Shown here: positions 8,510 to 17,167 of the stretch, one piece after another | How the letters are laid out: every line of letters starts with the position of its first letter | How positions within the stretch are numbered: the first letter of the stretch is position 1 | Source of the DNA: Mycolicibacterium arabiense | Lineage (GTDB): Bacteria > Actinomycetota > Actinomycetes > Mycobacteriales > Mycobacteriaceae | Length of the DNA: 64,000 nt | NCBI RefSeq assembly: GCF_010731815.2 | Contig: NZ_AP022593.1 | Coordinates: 4,402,001-4,466,000, forward strand | Direction: 5' to 3' | Position numbers and translations under genes: made by a program | Notes under the pieces: generated by a model | Seen by the model: the letters and a program-made list of their open reading frames with translations, nothing else | What the model was told of the DNA's origin: nothing | Databases searched by the model: none

Positions 8510-9886
8510 ATGACGCACCCTTCCCCGTCGCTTCGCGCGCCCGGCACCAGCCGCACGCCGGTCGTCACCGAGATGCGCGTCGTCCCCGTCGCGGGCCACG
8601 ACGGCATGCTGCTGAACCTTAGCGGCGCACACGGGCCGTTCTTCACGCGGAACCTGGTGATCGTCACCGACTCCAGCGGCAACACCGGCGTCGGCGAGGT
8701 ACCGGGCGGAGCCGCCATCGCGCGCACGCTCGAGGACGCCAGGGGGCTGGTCGAGGGACGCAGCATCGGTGACTACCACGCCGTGCTCAACGACGTCCGC
8801 CGCACCTTCGGCGATCGCGACGCCGGCGGCCGCGGTGCGCAGACCTTCGACCTTCGCGTCACCGTGCACGCGGTGACCGCCGTCGAGTCCGCACTGCTCG
8901 ACCTCCTCGGCCGCCACCTCGAGGTCCCCGTGGCCGCACTCCTCGGCGACGGTCAGCAGCGGTCCAGGGTGCAGGCGCTGGGCTACCTATTCTTCGTGGG
9001 CGACCGGACCAGAACCGATCTGCCCTACCGCTCGGCGGCCGACGAAGGCGCCGACGCCGACGACTGGATGCGCATCCGCCACGACGAGGCCCTGACCCCG
9101 GAAGCCGTCGTCCGGCTCGCCGAGGCTGCCCGCGACCGGTACGGCTTCCGCGACTTCAAGCTCAAGGGCGGCGTGCTGCCCGCGCCCGACGAGGCCAAGG
9201 CGGTCATCGCGCTGGCGGACCGGTTCCCAGACGCCCGAATAACCCTGGACCCGAACGGTGGCTGGCTGCTGGCCGACGCCATCACCACCTGCCGCGAGCT
9301 GGCCGGTGTACTCGCCTACGCCGAGGACCCGGTGGGACCCGAGGGCGGCTTCTCCGGCCGTGAGGTGATGGCCGAGTTCAAGCGCGCCACTGGGCTGCCG
9401 ACCGCCACCAACATGATCGCCACCGACTGGCGCGAGATGGGTCACGCTATTCGTTCCGGCGCGGTCGACATCCCACTGGCCGATCCGCACTTCTGGACCA
9501 TGGCCGGGTCGGTGCGCGTCGCCCAGCTGTGCGACGCGTGGGGGCTCACCTGGGGCTCGCACTCCAACAACCACTTCGACGTGTCGCTGGCGATGTTCAC
9601 CCACGTCGCCGCCGCCGCACCGGGTGACATCACGGCGATCGACACCCACTGGATCTGGCAGGACGGGCAGCGGATCACCAAAGCGCCCTTCGAGATAGTC
9701 GACGGGTACCTGGACGTGCCGGACGCGCCCGGGCTGGGCGTCGAACTCGACGACGACGCCGTGGCCGCCGCCCACGAGCTGTACCTGAGCGAGGGGCTCG
9801 GCGCCCGCGACGACGCCATCGCGATGCAGTATCTGGTCCCCGGCTGGACGTTCGACTCCAAACGACCTGCACTGCAACGGAACTGA
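8510..9886 (+). CDS. gudD: Glucarate dehydratase
   Basis: Enolase-superfamily enzyme converting D-glucarate to 5-keto-4-deoxy-D-glucarate, 458 residues. The N-terminal capping domain has [18 protein letters not shown]. In the barrel, the catalytic Lys pair is in FKLKGGV, the Mg ligands are in TLDPNGGW and [10 protein letters not shown], the Asn is in [11 protein letters not shown], and the catalytic His is in SHSNNHFD. The close match of these blocks to characterised GudD makes the substrate call better than a generic mandelate-racemase assignment. The following dehydrogenase begins 4 bases later. No keto-deoxyglucarate aldolase or dehydratase is present in the window. Confidence 0.92.
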   Translation: MTHPSPSLRAPGTSRTPVVTEMRVVPVAGHDGMLLNLSGAHGPFFTRNLVIVTDSSGNTGVGEVPGGAAIARTLEDARGLVEGRSIGDYHAVLNDVRRTFGDRDAGGRGAQTFDLRVTVHAVTAVESALLDLLGRHLEVPVAALLGDGQQRSRVQALGYLFFVGDRTRTDLPYRSAADEGADADDWMRIRHDEALTPEAVVRLAEAARDRYGFRDFKLKGGVLPAPDEAKAVIALADRFPDARITLDPNGGWLLADAITTCRELAGVLAYAEDPVGPEGGFSGREVMAEFKRATGLPTATNMIATDWREMGHAIRSGAVDIPLADPHFWTMAGSVRVAQLCDAWGLTWGSHSNNHFDVSLAMFTHVAAAAPGDITAIDTHWIWQDGQRITKAPFEIVDGYLDVPDAPGLGVELDDDAVAAAHELYLSEGLGARDDAIAMQYLVPGWTFDSKRPALQRN

Positions 9887-9890
9887 CGCC

Positions 9891-10874
9891 GTGAAGATCC
9901 TGATCGCCGATGCCAACCTCGCCCCGCACCGCGAGCGCCTCGAGGCGGCCCTGCCCGACGACGCCACAACGGTGTGGCGACCCGGTGCCGGCGTGGCCGA
10001 TCTGCTCGACGACCTCCGTGACGCGGAGGTGTACGTCGGCGCACGGTTCACCGCGGAGATGGCAGGCGCGGCGGAGAAGCTGCGGCTGATCCACGTCGCG
10101 GGCGCGGGAACCGACCGCGTCGACTTCTCGGCACTCGGGCCCGACGTCCTGGTGGCCAACACCTTTCATCACGAACGGTCGATCGCCGAGTACGTTCTGG
10201 CGACGGCGATCGTGCTACGGCGGGACTTCCTCGCCCAGGATCGCGCGCTGCGGCGCGGCACGTGGGCGACGTCGGTCTACGACGACACCATCCCGCAGCT
10301 GGGCACACTCCGTGACAGCCGGATCGGGTTCGTCGGCTTCGGCCACATCGGTCAGTGCGCGTGGGACTTGTTCCGGGCGGTCGGGTGCAGCGGCGCAGCG
10401 GTGACCGGATCGGGGCGCCAAGACGCCGCGGCGTACGGACTCGACTGGGTGGGCGACACCTCGCGCCTCGGTGCGCTCGCACGGGAGGTCGACGTCATGG
10501 TGGTGTCGGCGCCGTTGACGCCGGCGACCACCGGGATGATCGGCACGGCCGAACTGCAGGCGCTGGGTGCCGAGGGAGTGCTGATCAACGTCGGGCGCGG
10601 CCCGCTGGTCGACGAGCGAGCGCTCTACGAAGCCCTCGTCGAGGGTCAGATCCGGGCCGCCGCCATCGACGTCTGGTATCGCTACCCGTCATCGCCCGGT
10701 ACGCCCACCGCCGTCGGCGACCTGCCGTTCGGCGAGCTGTCGAACCTCGTGATGACGCCGCATTCGTCCGGGGTCACCACCGACACCTTCCGCGGCCGCG
10801 CCGACGACATCGCCGCCAACATCGGCAGGCTCGGCCGCGGCGAGCAACTGCGCAACGTCGTCACCCCCGCCTGA
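9891..10874 (+). CDS. D-isomer 2-hydroxyacid dehydrogenase
   Basis: 327-residue NAD(P)-dependent dehydrogenase, cotranscribed with gudD (gap of 4 bases). The cofactor fold shows FVGFGHIGQ, the catalytic Arg is in NVGRGPLVD and the catalytic His is in MTPHSSGVT. The segment that normally carries the catalytic Glu reads AIDVWYRYP, with Tyr where the Glu-Pro pair is expected, so the acid-base system may differ. Its likely partner role is reducing or oxidising an intermediate related to glucarate breakdown, but the substrate is unknown. Confidence 0.87.
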   Translation: MKILIADANLAPHRERLEAALPDDATTVWRPGAGVADLLDDLRDAEVYVGARFTAEMAGAAEKLRLIHVAGAGTDRVDFSALGPDVLVANTFHHERSIAEYVLATAIVLRRDFLAQDRALRRGTWATSVYDDTIPQLGTLRDSRIGFVGFGHIGQCAWDLFRAVGCSGAAVTGSGRQDAAAYGLDWVGDTSRLGALAREVDVMVVSAPLTPATTGMIGTAELQALGAEGVLINVGRGPLVDERALYEALVEGQIRAAAIDVWYRYPSSPGTPTAVGDLPFGELSNLVMTPHSSGVTTDTFRGRADDIAANIGRLGRGEQLRNVVTPA

Positions 10875-11285
10875 GGCCGCGGTCGCCCGGCGCATCACCG
10901 CTACCGTCAGCCTAGTTAGCTGCTGGCACGATTCCTTTCGTTGACAAGCAACTTGGCGGCGCAATGGTGATTGCCGACATTGGCGAAAATACCGTCCTGG
11001 CAAATTGTCGCCGGGTATCCGAATAACGCTTCGGACGTTTGGATTCGGCGCAATTCGTCACCATCAGCTATCGTTGTGGCGCTCGCGAAAACCGGTCACG
11101 ACGTGCTGATTCGACATCACGGCCCCGATGTCACGGCAATGACGAAATGGATCCGAACACGTGGTCACAATGGCGTCATATTCCATACCGTCGTTTCGGT
11201 CTCCGAGAGTAACTGAACCGTTGGTATCGAATCCTGCCCGTCCGGACTATCGCTCGGCGTGGGTGCGACCTCAGGAGGCGTGGGC
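10875..11285. other. AT-richer intergenic region before the acyltransferase
   Basis: 411 bases, visibly richer in A and T than the flanks, with several TTCG and AATA runs. It contains a TTGACA at about 10940. An 81-codon open frame at 10971-11216 has no ribosome binding site, no recognisable domain and codon use unlike its neighbours, so it is not called. It may be a regulatory or Lsr2-bound segment. Confidence 0.5.
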
Positions 11286-12608
11286 ATGACCCGAAGGACC
11301 GAGACGCCGGGCGCGGCGACCCCGCCCGCGACGAAGGGTTCGGGCCGGGTGCGGGCCAGGATCATCGGCCTGGACGGCGTCCGCGGCATCCTGTGCCTGT
11401 CGATCGCCATCACTCACGTCACCACCCACTTCTCGCCGAACACCGCGCAGACCTGGATGACGAGCCTGCTCGGCTTCTCGCTGGTCTACTTCTTCGTCCT
11501 CAGTGGGTTCCTGCTGTTCCTGCCCTACGTGCGGAACCTGTCCGACGACCGTGACGTCGCCCGCATGCCGAGCATCGGCGACTACACACTGCACCGCGTC
11601 GCCCGAATCATGCCGGTCTACCTGGTCATCTTCCTGATCGTGAACTATCTGCTGCAGGTCTCCTACGTCGAGAACCCCGTCCTGCAGAAGGTCGGGACCG
11701 ACGAGGGCACCGGGATGATCACCGACCCGTGGCAGCTGCTCGCCAACCTCACGCTCACGCAGTCCTACTTCCCGCAGTACATCCAGACGGGCATCAACCC
11801 CGCGTGGTCGCTGACGCTGGAGTACGCCTTCTACGCCTCGCTGCCGCTCCTCGGCATCGCGTTGTTCGCGCTGCGCAAGCGCGTCTCGATGAACCCGTTG
11901 GTGCTCGCCGCGCTGGCGCCCGCGCTGCTGCTGGTCATCGGCATGATCGGCCGCAGCCTGATTCCGGTCGTCTTCGCGCATTCCGGCTCGACGGACTTCA
12001 TGTTGCTCAACTGGGGTCCGAACTGGGCTGCGGTCTTCACCAAGAGCTTCCTGACCAACGCCGACAACTTCGCCCTCGGCATGTTCGCCGCAGTGGTGTT
12101 CGTGGCCATGGAGCGCGGTGTCCTGCGCGAGCGGATCAGCAAGCGGGTGCGGCTGATCTCGGCCGCCGCGATCCTGCCCATGCTGGCCGTCTCCGCGGTG
12201 ACTCTGGCGGTGGCCAACCAGTTCACCACCGCGGGTGTCGCCGTCGTCGCCGCCCTGATGATCCTGGTCATCGTCGCCCCGCTGGCCCGCGGGCAGAAGA
12301 CCAAGCTCGCCGTATGGCTGGACGCACGACCCATCCGCTACGTGGGTGAGATCTCGCTGTCCGCCTACCTGTGGCACTTCCCGATGATCCTGGTGCTCGG
12401 CAGGCTGGGGGTGATGGCGGGCGACGACGCATGGGGCATGTGGCGCAACGTCGTGGTGCTGCTGGCCGTCACGATCGCCGTCGCGTCGATCACCTACTAC
12501 GGCGTCGAGAAGCCAGTGATGAAGTGGGCCAAGGCACTTCGCAAGAAGAAGGTCGCGGTGCCCGCCGATCCCGAACTGGCGCCCGCCGGCATCCCGAAGA
12601 CCACCTAG
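11286..12608 (+). CDS. Membrane acyltransferase, OafA/YrhL family (acyltransferase 3)
   Basis: Multi-spanning membrane protein of 440 residues that probably O-acylates a cell-surface glycan or lipid. It has about ten hydrophobic segments. Family signatures are GLDGVRGILCLSIAITHVTTHF with the catalytic His, FVLSGFLLFLPYV, and the closing YVGEISLSAYLWHFP block. The ATG at 11286 is preceded by AGGAGG (11273-11278) at 7 bases. A lysine-rich tail (ALRKKKVAVP) is cytoplasmic. It stands alone, with an AT-richer upstream region. Confidence 0.88.
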   Translation: MTRRTETPGAATPPATKGSGRVRARIIGLDGVRGILCLSIAITHVTTHFSPNTAQTWMTSLLGFSLVYFFVLSGFLLFLPYVRNLSDDRDVARMPSIGDYTLHRVARIMPVYLVIFLIVNYLLQVSYVENPVLQKVGTDEGTGMITDPWQLLANLTLTQSYFPQYIQTGINPAWSLTLEYAFYASLPLLGIALFALRKRVSMNPLVLAALAPALLLVIGMIGRSLIPVVFAHSGSTDFMLLNWGPNWAAVFTKSFLTNADNFALGMFAAVVFVAMERGVLRERISKRVRLISAAAILPMLAVSAVTLAVANQFTTAGVAVVAALMILVIVAPLARGQKTKLAVWLDARPIRYVGEISLSAYLWHFPMILVLGRLGVMAGDDAWGMWRNVVVLLAVTIAVASITYYGVEKPVMKWAKALRKKKVAVPADPELAPAGIPKTT

Positions 12609-12687
12609 GTGCCCTGCAGCTCAGGCTGATTCGAATGAGTTGCAGCGCTGTGGCCGTCCTGTGATGGTGCCCTGCGACCATCTTCGA

Positions 12688-13410
12688 GTGACACCTTCAG
12701 TGGCGACGACGGACAGTGGGCTGGCCGCTCGCGTCACGGCCATCGCTTCGATCGGCGCCGCGGTGATCCACTTCGCCGTCATGCCCGACCACTGGCGCGA
12801 CTGGGTGCCCTCCGGGGTCTTCTTCGCCGGGATCGCGGTGTTCCAACTGGCTTGGGGGCTCGCGGTTCTCACGCGTCGCCCCGGCGCGGTGCTCCTGGCG
12901 ACCGGGATCCTGGCCAACCTCGGATCGGTCGCGCTGTGGGCGCTGTCGCGAACCGCGGGTGCCCCGTTCGGGCCGCACGCCGGCGAGCCGGAGTTGGTGC
13001 AGGCCGCGGGAATCTGCTCGCTCATGCTGCAGGGCTACGTCGTCATGGGCGCGGCCTGGCTGTGGAGCCGGGGTCGTCGGTCCGGTGCCATACCGGTTTT
13101 CGGCTACGGGCTCGTCCTGCTCGGCGCCACCAGCGTCATCGCCGCGGCGGCCGCGGTGGGCGTCGCCTCCGGACTGCAGCACCAGCACCACTCGGGCACC
13201 GAGGCGGCGCACGGCGGCCATGCCCCGGCTACCGCGGAAGACCATGCGCAGCACGATCATTCGACGCCTGCCGTACCGCCGCAGCCGGTTCCAGGGGCGC
13301 CCGCGCAGCTGGCCGACACCGGCAAGCGCCCGCCGCCGAGGGTCGTCGTCGTCGAACCGGCCGCCCCCGCGCCCGCGGAGTCGGACGGCCACGACCACGA
13401 TCACGGGTAG
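12688..13410 (+). CDS. Four-helix membrane protein with His-rich C-terminus, function unknown
   Basis: 240 residues from GTG 12688. Four or five hydrophobic segments fill the first 150 residues. The remainder is a hydrophilic tail rich in His, Pro and Ala, with QHQHH, GGHAPATAEDHAQHDH and a terminal GHDHDHG, which looks suited to binding zinc, copper or nickel. No enzymatic motif is visible. The nearest neighbours give no metal context, so the metal role is inference from composition. An upstream ATG at 12640 is possible but adds residues without a signal. Confidence 0.7.
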   Translation: MTPSVATTDSGLAARVTAIASIGAAVIHFAVMPDHWRDWVPSGVFFAGIAVFQLAWGLAVLTRRPGAVLLATGILANLGSVALWALSRTAGAPFGPHAGEPELVQAAGICSLMLQGYVVMGAAWLWSRGRRSGAIPVFGYGLVLLGATSVIAAAAAVGVASGLQHQHHSGTEAAHGGHAPATAEDHAQHDHSTPAVPPQPVPGAPAQLADTGKRPPPRVVVVEPAAPAPAESDGHDHDHG

Positions 13411-13437
13411 CGCGTCGCGCAGGCCCGGCGAACCGGG

Positions 13438-13971
13438 TCAGCACCAGTTCTGGTAGCCGCCCTCGGGTCCCAGCATCCGCTCCAGCCGCGTGCGGTTGAT
13501 GCGCGCCAGCTCGTTGCGGACGACCTTGCGCTCGGTCTCCACGTCGTGATGCATGCGTTCGGTGACGGCCTTCAGCACGTCGGTGGCACACGCTCCGTCG
13601 ACGAACATCACGAAGGTGAAGCCGAACCGCTCGGCATACTCGGCGGCCGCGTCGTTCAGTGCGGTCATCACGGTCTCGTCGTCGTCCCACACCGAGCACT
13701 GCTCGGCCTGTGACCGCGCGCTACGCGGCCGACGGCCGATGGTGGGACACGCCTCGAGAATCTGGTCGATCGCAGGTTCCGGCATCGAGAACAGCAGCGC
13801 GTCGGCTCGGCGGAACAGCGCGTCGTGGCTGCCGTAACTGCGGCCGGCGACGATGTCGCGCGCCAGCGCCAGGCTGTTGCAGCACTCGTAGACGGCGTGC
13901 ACTGCCTTGCGTTCGGGCCACGCATTGAATGCGGCCAGGCCCACTCCCTGATGCATCAACACGAAGCCCAT
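13438..13971 (-). CDS. uraD: OHCU decarboxylase-like protein with altered active site
   Basis: UraD converts 2-oxo-4-hydroxy-4-carboxy-5-ureidoimidazoline to S-allantoin in urate breakdown. This 177-residue protein has the family layout: N-terminal helices with FNAWPERKAV, the SxxEQ block (Ser87, Glu90, Gln91), FGFTFVMFVDG, and a C-terminal E-x-x-R helix. The usual HPRLG motif reads CPTIG, so the catalytic His is Cys75. The protein may be a diverged relative with another role. No urate oxidase or transthyretin-like gene is nearby. ATG 13956 is an alternative start. Confidence 0.8.
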   Translation of the reverse strand: MGFVLMHQGVGLAAFNAWPERKAVHAVYECCNSLALARDIVAGRSYGSHDALFRRADALLFSMPEPAIDQILEACPTIGRRPRSARSQAEQCSVWDDDETVMTALNDAAAEYAERFGFTFVMFVDGACATDVLKAVTERMHHDVETERKVVRNELARINRTRLERMLGPEGGYQNWC

Positions 13972-14038
13972 GATGCGAGGCAGATGGTGCGCCTGCGTTA
14001 CCCCGTGTTACGCCGAGGAAAATTCGCTACCTGGAAGC

Positions 14039-14527
14039 TCAGTGCCCGCTGGTCTTGAAGCGCTCGAGCGACCGGGTGATCTCCGCCTCGGCCTCGCTGC
14101 GGCCGACCCAGTCGGCGGCCTCGACGAACTTGCCCGGCTCCAGGTCCTTGTAGTGGACGAAGAAGTGCTTGATCGCCTCGAGCTCGAAGGACGGGACGTC
14201 CCCGAGGTCCTGAACGTGATCCCAACGAGGGTCGCCGGCGGGCACGCACAGCACCTTGTCGTCGCCGCCCGCGTCGTCGGTCATCTGGAACATCGCGACG
14301 GGCCGGACGTCGATCGCCGCGCCGGGGAACAGCGATTCGGGCAGCAGGACCAGCGCGTCGAGCGGGTCGCCGTCCTCGCCGAGGGTGTCCTGGATGAAGC
14401 CGTAGTCGGCGGGGTAGCCGAACGCGGTGTAGAGGTACCGGTCGAGCTTGACCTTGCCGGTCTCGTGATCGACCTCGTACTTGTTGCGCGAGCCCTTGGG
14501 GATCTCGACGACGACCTCGAACTCCAC
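14039..14527 (-). CDS. ppa: Inorganic pyrophosphatase
   Basis: Soluble Family I pyrophosphatase hydrolysing PPi to phosphate, 162 residues, the normal bacterial length. Active-site blocks seen are the N-terminal [22 protein letters not shown], and the metal-binding [10 protein letters not shown] with three Asp. The GTG start is preceded by AAGGAG at about 8 bases. It is divergent from dacB, as Rv3628 and Rv3627c are in M. tuberculosis. Confidence 0.97.
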   Translation of the reverse strand: MEFEVVVEIPKGSRNKYEVDHETGKVKLDRYLYTAFGYPADYGFIQDTLGEDGDPLDALVLLPESLFPGAAIDVRPVAMFQMTDDAGGDDKVLCVPAGDPRWDHVQDLGDVPSFELEAIKHFFVHYKDLEPGKFVEAADWVGRSEAEAEITRSLERFKTSGH

Positions 14528-14672
14528 GGTCGCGGCTCCTTCGTGTGATGTGGTGAGTGCGGTCAGCGCCTCGCCAGGCGATGACGCGGGTCAACCATAG
14601 ACGAGCGATACCCTGTCAACTCAGGGCATTGCCTCGGGCAAGCGCTCGTCAGCATCTCGAGCCAGGAGAGTC

Positions 14673-16061
14673 ATGCGGCCCACCCGGTGGCGCAGGTCCA
14701 CCCACGTCCTCGTCGGCGTCGGGGTGCTGCTGGCGGTCGCCGTCCTCGTCACGGTCGCCGGGGTGTTCGTCGCGGGAGGCCCCCGCACCAGCGAGGCGCA
14801 GGCCGTGGATCCGCAACCGGAACCCGCCGCCGCCGAACCCGCGGTGTACGGCCTCGACGACAGCGCCCCGAAACCGGCGCCCCCGCGGCTGTCCGCCGTC
14901 ATCGGCCCGTTCGCGGCCGACCCCAACCTGGGCCGCCTGACCGGCCGCATCACCGACGCAGCCACCGGCGAGGAGTTGTGGGAGCGCGGAGCGTCCGTGC
15001 CGATGCAGCCCGCGTCGACCAACAAGCTGCTGACCGCGGCCGCCGCCCTGCTTGCCCTGGACCGCGACGCAACGCTGACCACGACCGTGCTCGCCGACCC
15101 CGACGAGCCGGGCGTGGTGGTCCTCAAGGGTGGCGGCGACCCCACGCTGTCGGCCGCGCCCCCGAAGACCGCCACCTGGTATCGCAACGCCGCCCGGATC
15201 ACCGACTTGGCCGCGCAGGTGCGCCGCTCGGGCGTCACGCCGAGGACGGTTCGGGTGGACCTGGGCGCCTACAGCGGGCCGACGATGGCACCCGGCTGGG
15301 ATCCGCTGGACATCCAGAACGGCGACATCGCACCGATCGAGTCGGTGATGCTCGACGGTGGACGCACCCAGCCCGTGAGCGTCGAGTCCCGACGTTCGAC
15401 CACGCCGGCACTCGATGCCGGGCGTGCACTGGCCGTGGCGCTCGGCGTCGACCCGCGCACCGTCGGCGTCCTGCCGTCACCACTGCGCGACGGCCGCGAG
15501 ATTGCCTCGGTGGAGTCACCGCCGCTGATGGAACGACTCCGGGAGATGATGAATGCGTCGGACAACGTGATGGCCGAGAGCATCGGCCGGGAGGTGGCGG
15601 CCACGCTCGACCGCCCCGCCAGCTTCGACGGCGCGGCCGGTGCGGTGCTCGAGCAGATCCGCCGCTCGGGCGTCGACACCGCGGGCGCCGTGCTGCGTGA
15701 CTCCAGTGGCCTGTCGATCGACGACCGCCTGACCGCCGAGACCCTCGACGAGGTCGTCACCGCCGCGGTCGGCGACGACGAGCCCAAGCTGCGTCCACTG
15801 GTCGACCTGCTGCCCATCGCCGGTGGCAGCGGGACCCTGTCGAACCGCTACCTCGACACCGACGCCGGCCGCGAGGCCGCGGGCTACCTGCGGGCCAAGA
15901 CCGGATCGCTGACGGGAACCAACGCGCTCGCCGGCATCGTCACCGACGAGTCCGGGCGGGTGCTCACGTTCACGTTCATCTCCAACTTGGCGGGGCCCAC
16001 CGGCCGCACCTCCCTGGACGCCCTGGCCGCCGCACTGCGGTCGTGCGGGTGCAGCGCGTGA
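14673..16061 (+). CDS. dacB: D-alanyl-D-alanine carboxypeptidase/endopeptidase (PBP4 family, Rv3627c-like)
   Basis: Peptidoglycan hydrolase of the S13 family, 462 residues. An N-terminal membrane anchor or signal (about residues 12-33) precedes a Pro/Ala-rich linker. The catalytic triad motifs are visible in order: SxxK as STNK (Ser113 region, QPASTNKLL), SxN as SDN in MNASDNVMAES, and KTG in RAKTGSLTGTN. AGGAGA lies 5 bases before the ATG. The next gene overlaps its stop by 4 bases, indicating an operon with the metalloprotease, tilS and possibly hpt. Confidence 0.93.
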   Translation: MRPTRWRRSTHVLVGVGVLLAVAVLVTVAGVFVAGGPRTSEAQAVDPQPEPAAAEPAVYGLDDSAPKPAPPRLSAVIGPFAADPNLGRLTGRITDAATGEELWERGASVPMQPASTNKLLTAAAALLALDRDATLTTTVLADPDEPGVVVLKGGGDPTLSAAPPKTATWYRNAARITDLAAQVRRSGVTPRTVRVDLGAYSGPTMAPGWDPLDIQNGDIAPIESVMLDGGRTQPVSVESRRSTTPALDAGRALAVALGVDPRTVGVLPSPLRDGREIASVESPPLMERLREMMNASDNVMAESIGREVAATLDRPASFDGAAGAVLEQIRRSGVDTAGAVLRDSSGLSIDDRLTAETLDEVVTAAVGDDEPKLRPLVDLLPIAGGSGTLSNRYLDTDAGREAAGYLRAKTGSLTGTNALAGIVTDESGRVLTFTFISNLAGPTGRTSLDALAAALRSCGCSA

Positions 16062-17167
16062 GCGCCGCCTCGGCTCCCACCGTCGGACGCACCGTCGACT
16101 GGGACTTCGCAGCGACGGTGGCGCGCAAGCTCGTCCGTCCCACCCCGCCCGTCACCGAGTACACCCGCCGCCAGGCCATCGAGCAGTTGTCGGAGGCGGC
16201 ACGGCGTTCCGAGGGCCCGGTCCGCGAGGTCACCGGTCTGGTCGAGGGCGCGACGATCACCGAGGCGCGGATCGTCGACCGTCGCGAATGGGTCACTGCC
16301 GCATCGCAATCCATGCGGGTGATGACCGGCGGCGACGGGGGCGACGCCAGCGGCTTCCTGACCCGCCGCATCACCGGGGCGCAGACGGGTGCGGTGCTGG
16401 CCTTCGTGTCCTCGGGGATCCTGGGGCAGTACGACCCGTTCGCGACGGGGTCCGACTCGGGGAGTAGTGCCGGCGGGCAGGAGCGCAGCGACTCGGGGAG
16501 TAGCTCAAGCCCGGGTGAGCTGCTGCTGGTGTACCCGAACGTGATTGCCGTCGAGCGGACGCTGCGCGTGCAGCCCGCGGACTTCCGGCTGTGGGTCTGC
16601 CTGCACGAGGTGACCCACCGGGTGCAGTTCCGCGCCAACCCGTGGCTCGCCGACCACATGTCGCAGGCGCTGGCCGTCCTCACCGACGACGCCACCCAGG
16701 ACGCCGGCGCAGTGGTGGGCAGGCTCAGCGAGTTCGTCCGCGATCGCCGCAACGGCGTCGAAGCCGAACCCAATGCCGAGGGCATCCTGGGGCTGATGCG
16801 CGCCATCCAGTCCGAACCGCAGCGGGCGGCGCTCGACCAATTGCTGGTCCTCGGAACGCTTTTGGAGGGGCACGCCGACCACGTGATGGACGCGGTCGGC
16901 CCTGCCGTCGTGCCGACGGTGGCCACGATCCGGCGTCGGTTCAACGACCGCAGACAGCGCAAGCAGCCACCGCTGCAGCGTGTCGTGCGGGCGCTGCTGG
17001 GGTTCGACGCCAAGATGAGTCAGTACACGCGGGGCAAGGCCTTCGTCGACGACGTCGTGTCCAAGGTCGGCATGGAACGGTTCAACGTGGTGTGGACCGG
17101 GCCCGAAACCCTGCCGCTGCCAGCCGAAGTCGACGAGCCGCGGCGATGGATCGACAGGGTCCTCTAG
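16058..17167 (+). CDS. Zinc-dependent metalloprotease-like protein (DUF2342, Rv3626c-like)
   Basis: 369 residues of the actinobacterial family sometimes called F420-biosynthesis-associated. It contains the zinc-binding LHEVTHRVQF (HExxH) near the middle and a downstream Glu in the LEGHADHVMDA segment that could complete the site. GTG 16058 overlaps the dacB stop (GTGA), which is why it is preferred to GTG 16043. A Ser/Gly/Asp-rich insertion near residues 130-155 contains two copies of a 14-base repeat (16454-16467 and 16490-16503) and looks like a recent in-frame insertion. The physiological substrate is unknown. Confidence 0.85.
   Translation: MSAASAPTVGRTVDWDFAATVARKLVRPTPPVTEYTRRQAIEQLSEAARRSEGPVREVTGLVEGATITEARIVDRREWVTAASQSMRVMTGGDGGDASGFLTRRITGAQTGAVLAFVSSGILGQYDPFATGSDSGSSAGGQERSDSGSSSSPGELLLVYPNVIAVERTLRVQPADFRLWVCLHEVTHRVQFRANPWLADHMSQALAVLTDDATQDAGAVVGRLSEFVRDRRNGVEAEPNAEGILGLMRAIQSEPQRAALDQLLVLGTLLEGHADHVMDAVGPAVVPTVATIRRRFNDRRQRKQPPLQRVVRALLGFDAKMSQYTRGKAFVDDVVSKVGMERFNVVWTGPETLPLPAEVDEPRRWIDRVL
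16454..16503 (+). repeat. Pair of 14-base direct repeats inside the metalloprotease gene
   Basis: GACTCGGGGAGTAG occurs at 16454-16467 and 16490-16503, exactly 36 bases (12 codons) apart, so the frame is kept and the encoded segment repeats DSGSS. The intervening GAGCGCAGCG stretch resembles small dispersed repeats known from mycobacterial genomes, but that identity was not checked. Confidence 0.75.

Noticed and set aside
10971-11216. 81-codon open frame in the AT-richer intergenic region
   Set aside because: No ribosome binding site, no domain, unusual composition and no conserved neighbour; not called as a gene.
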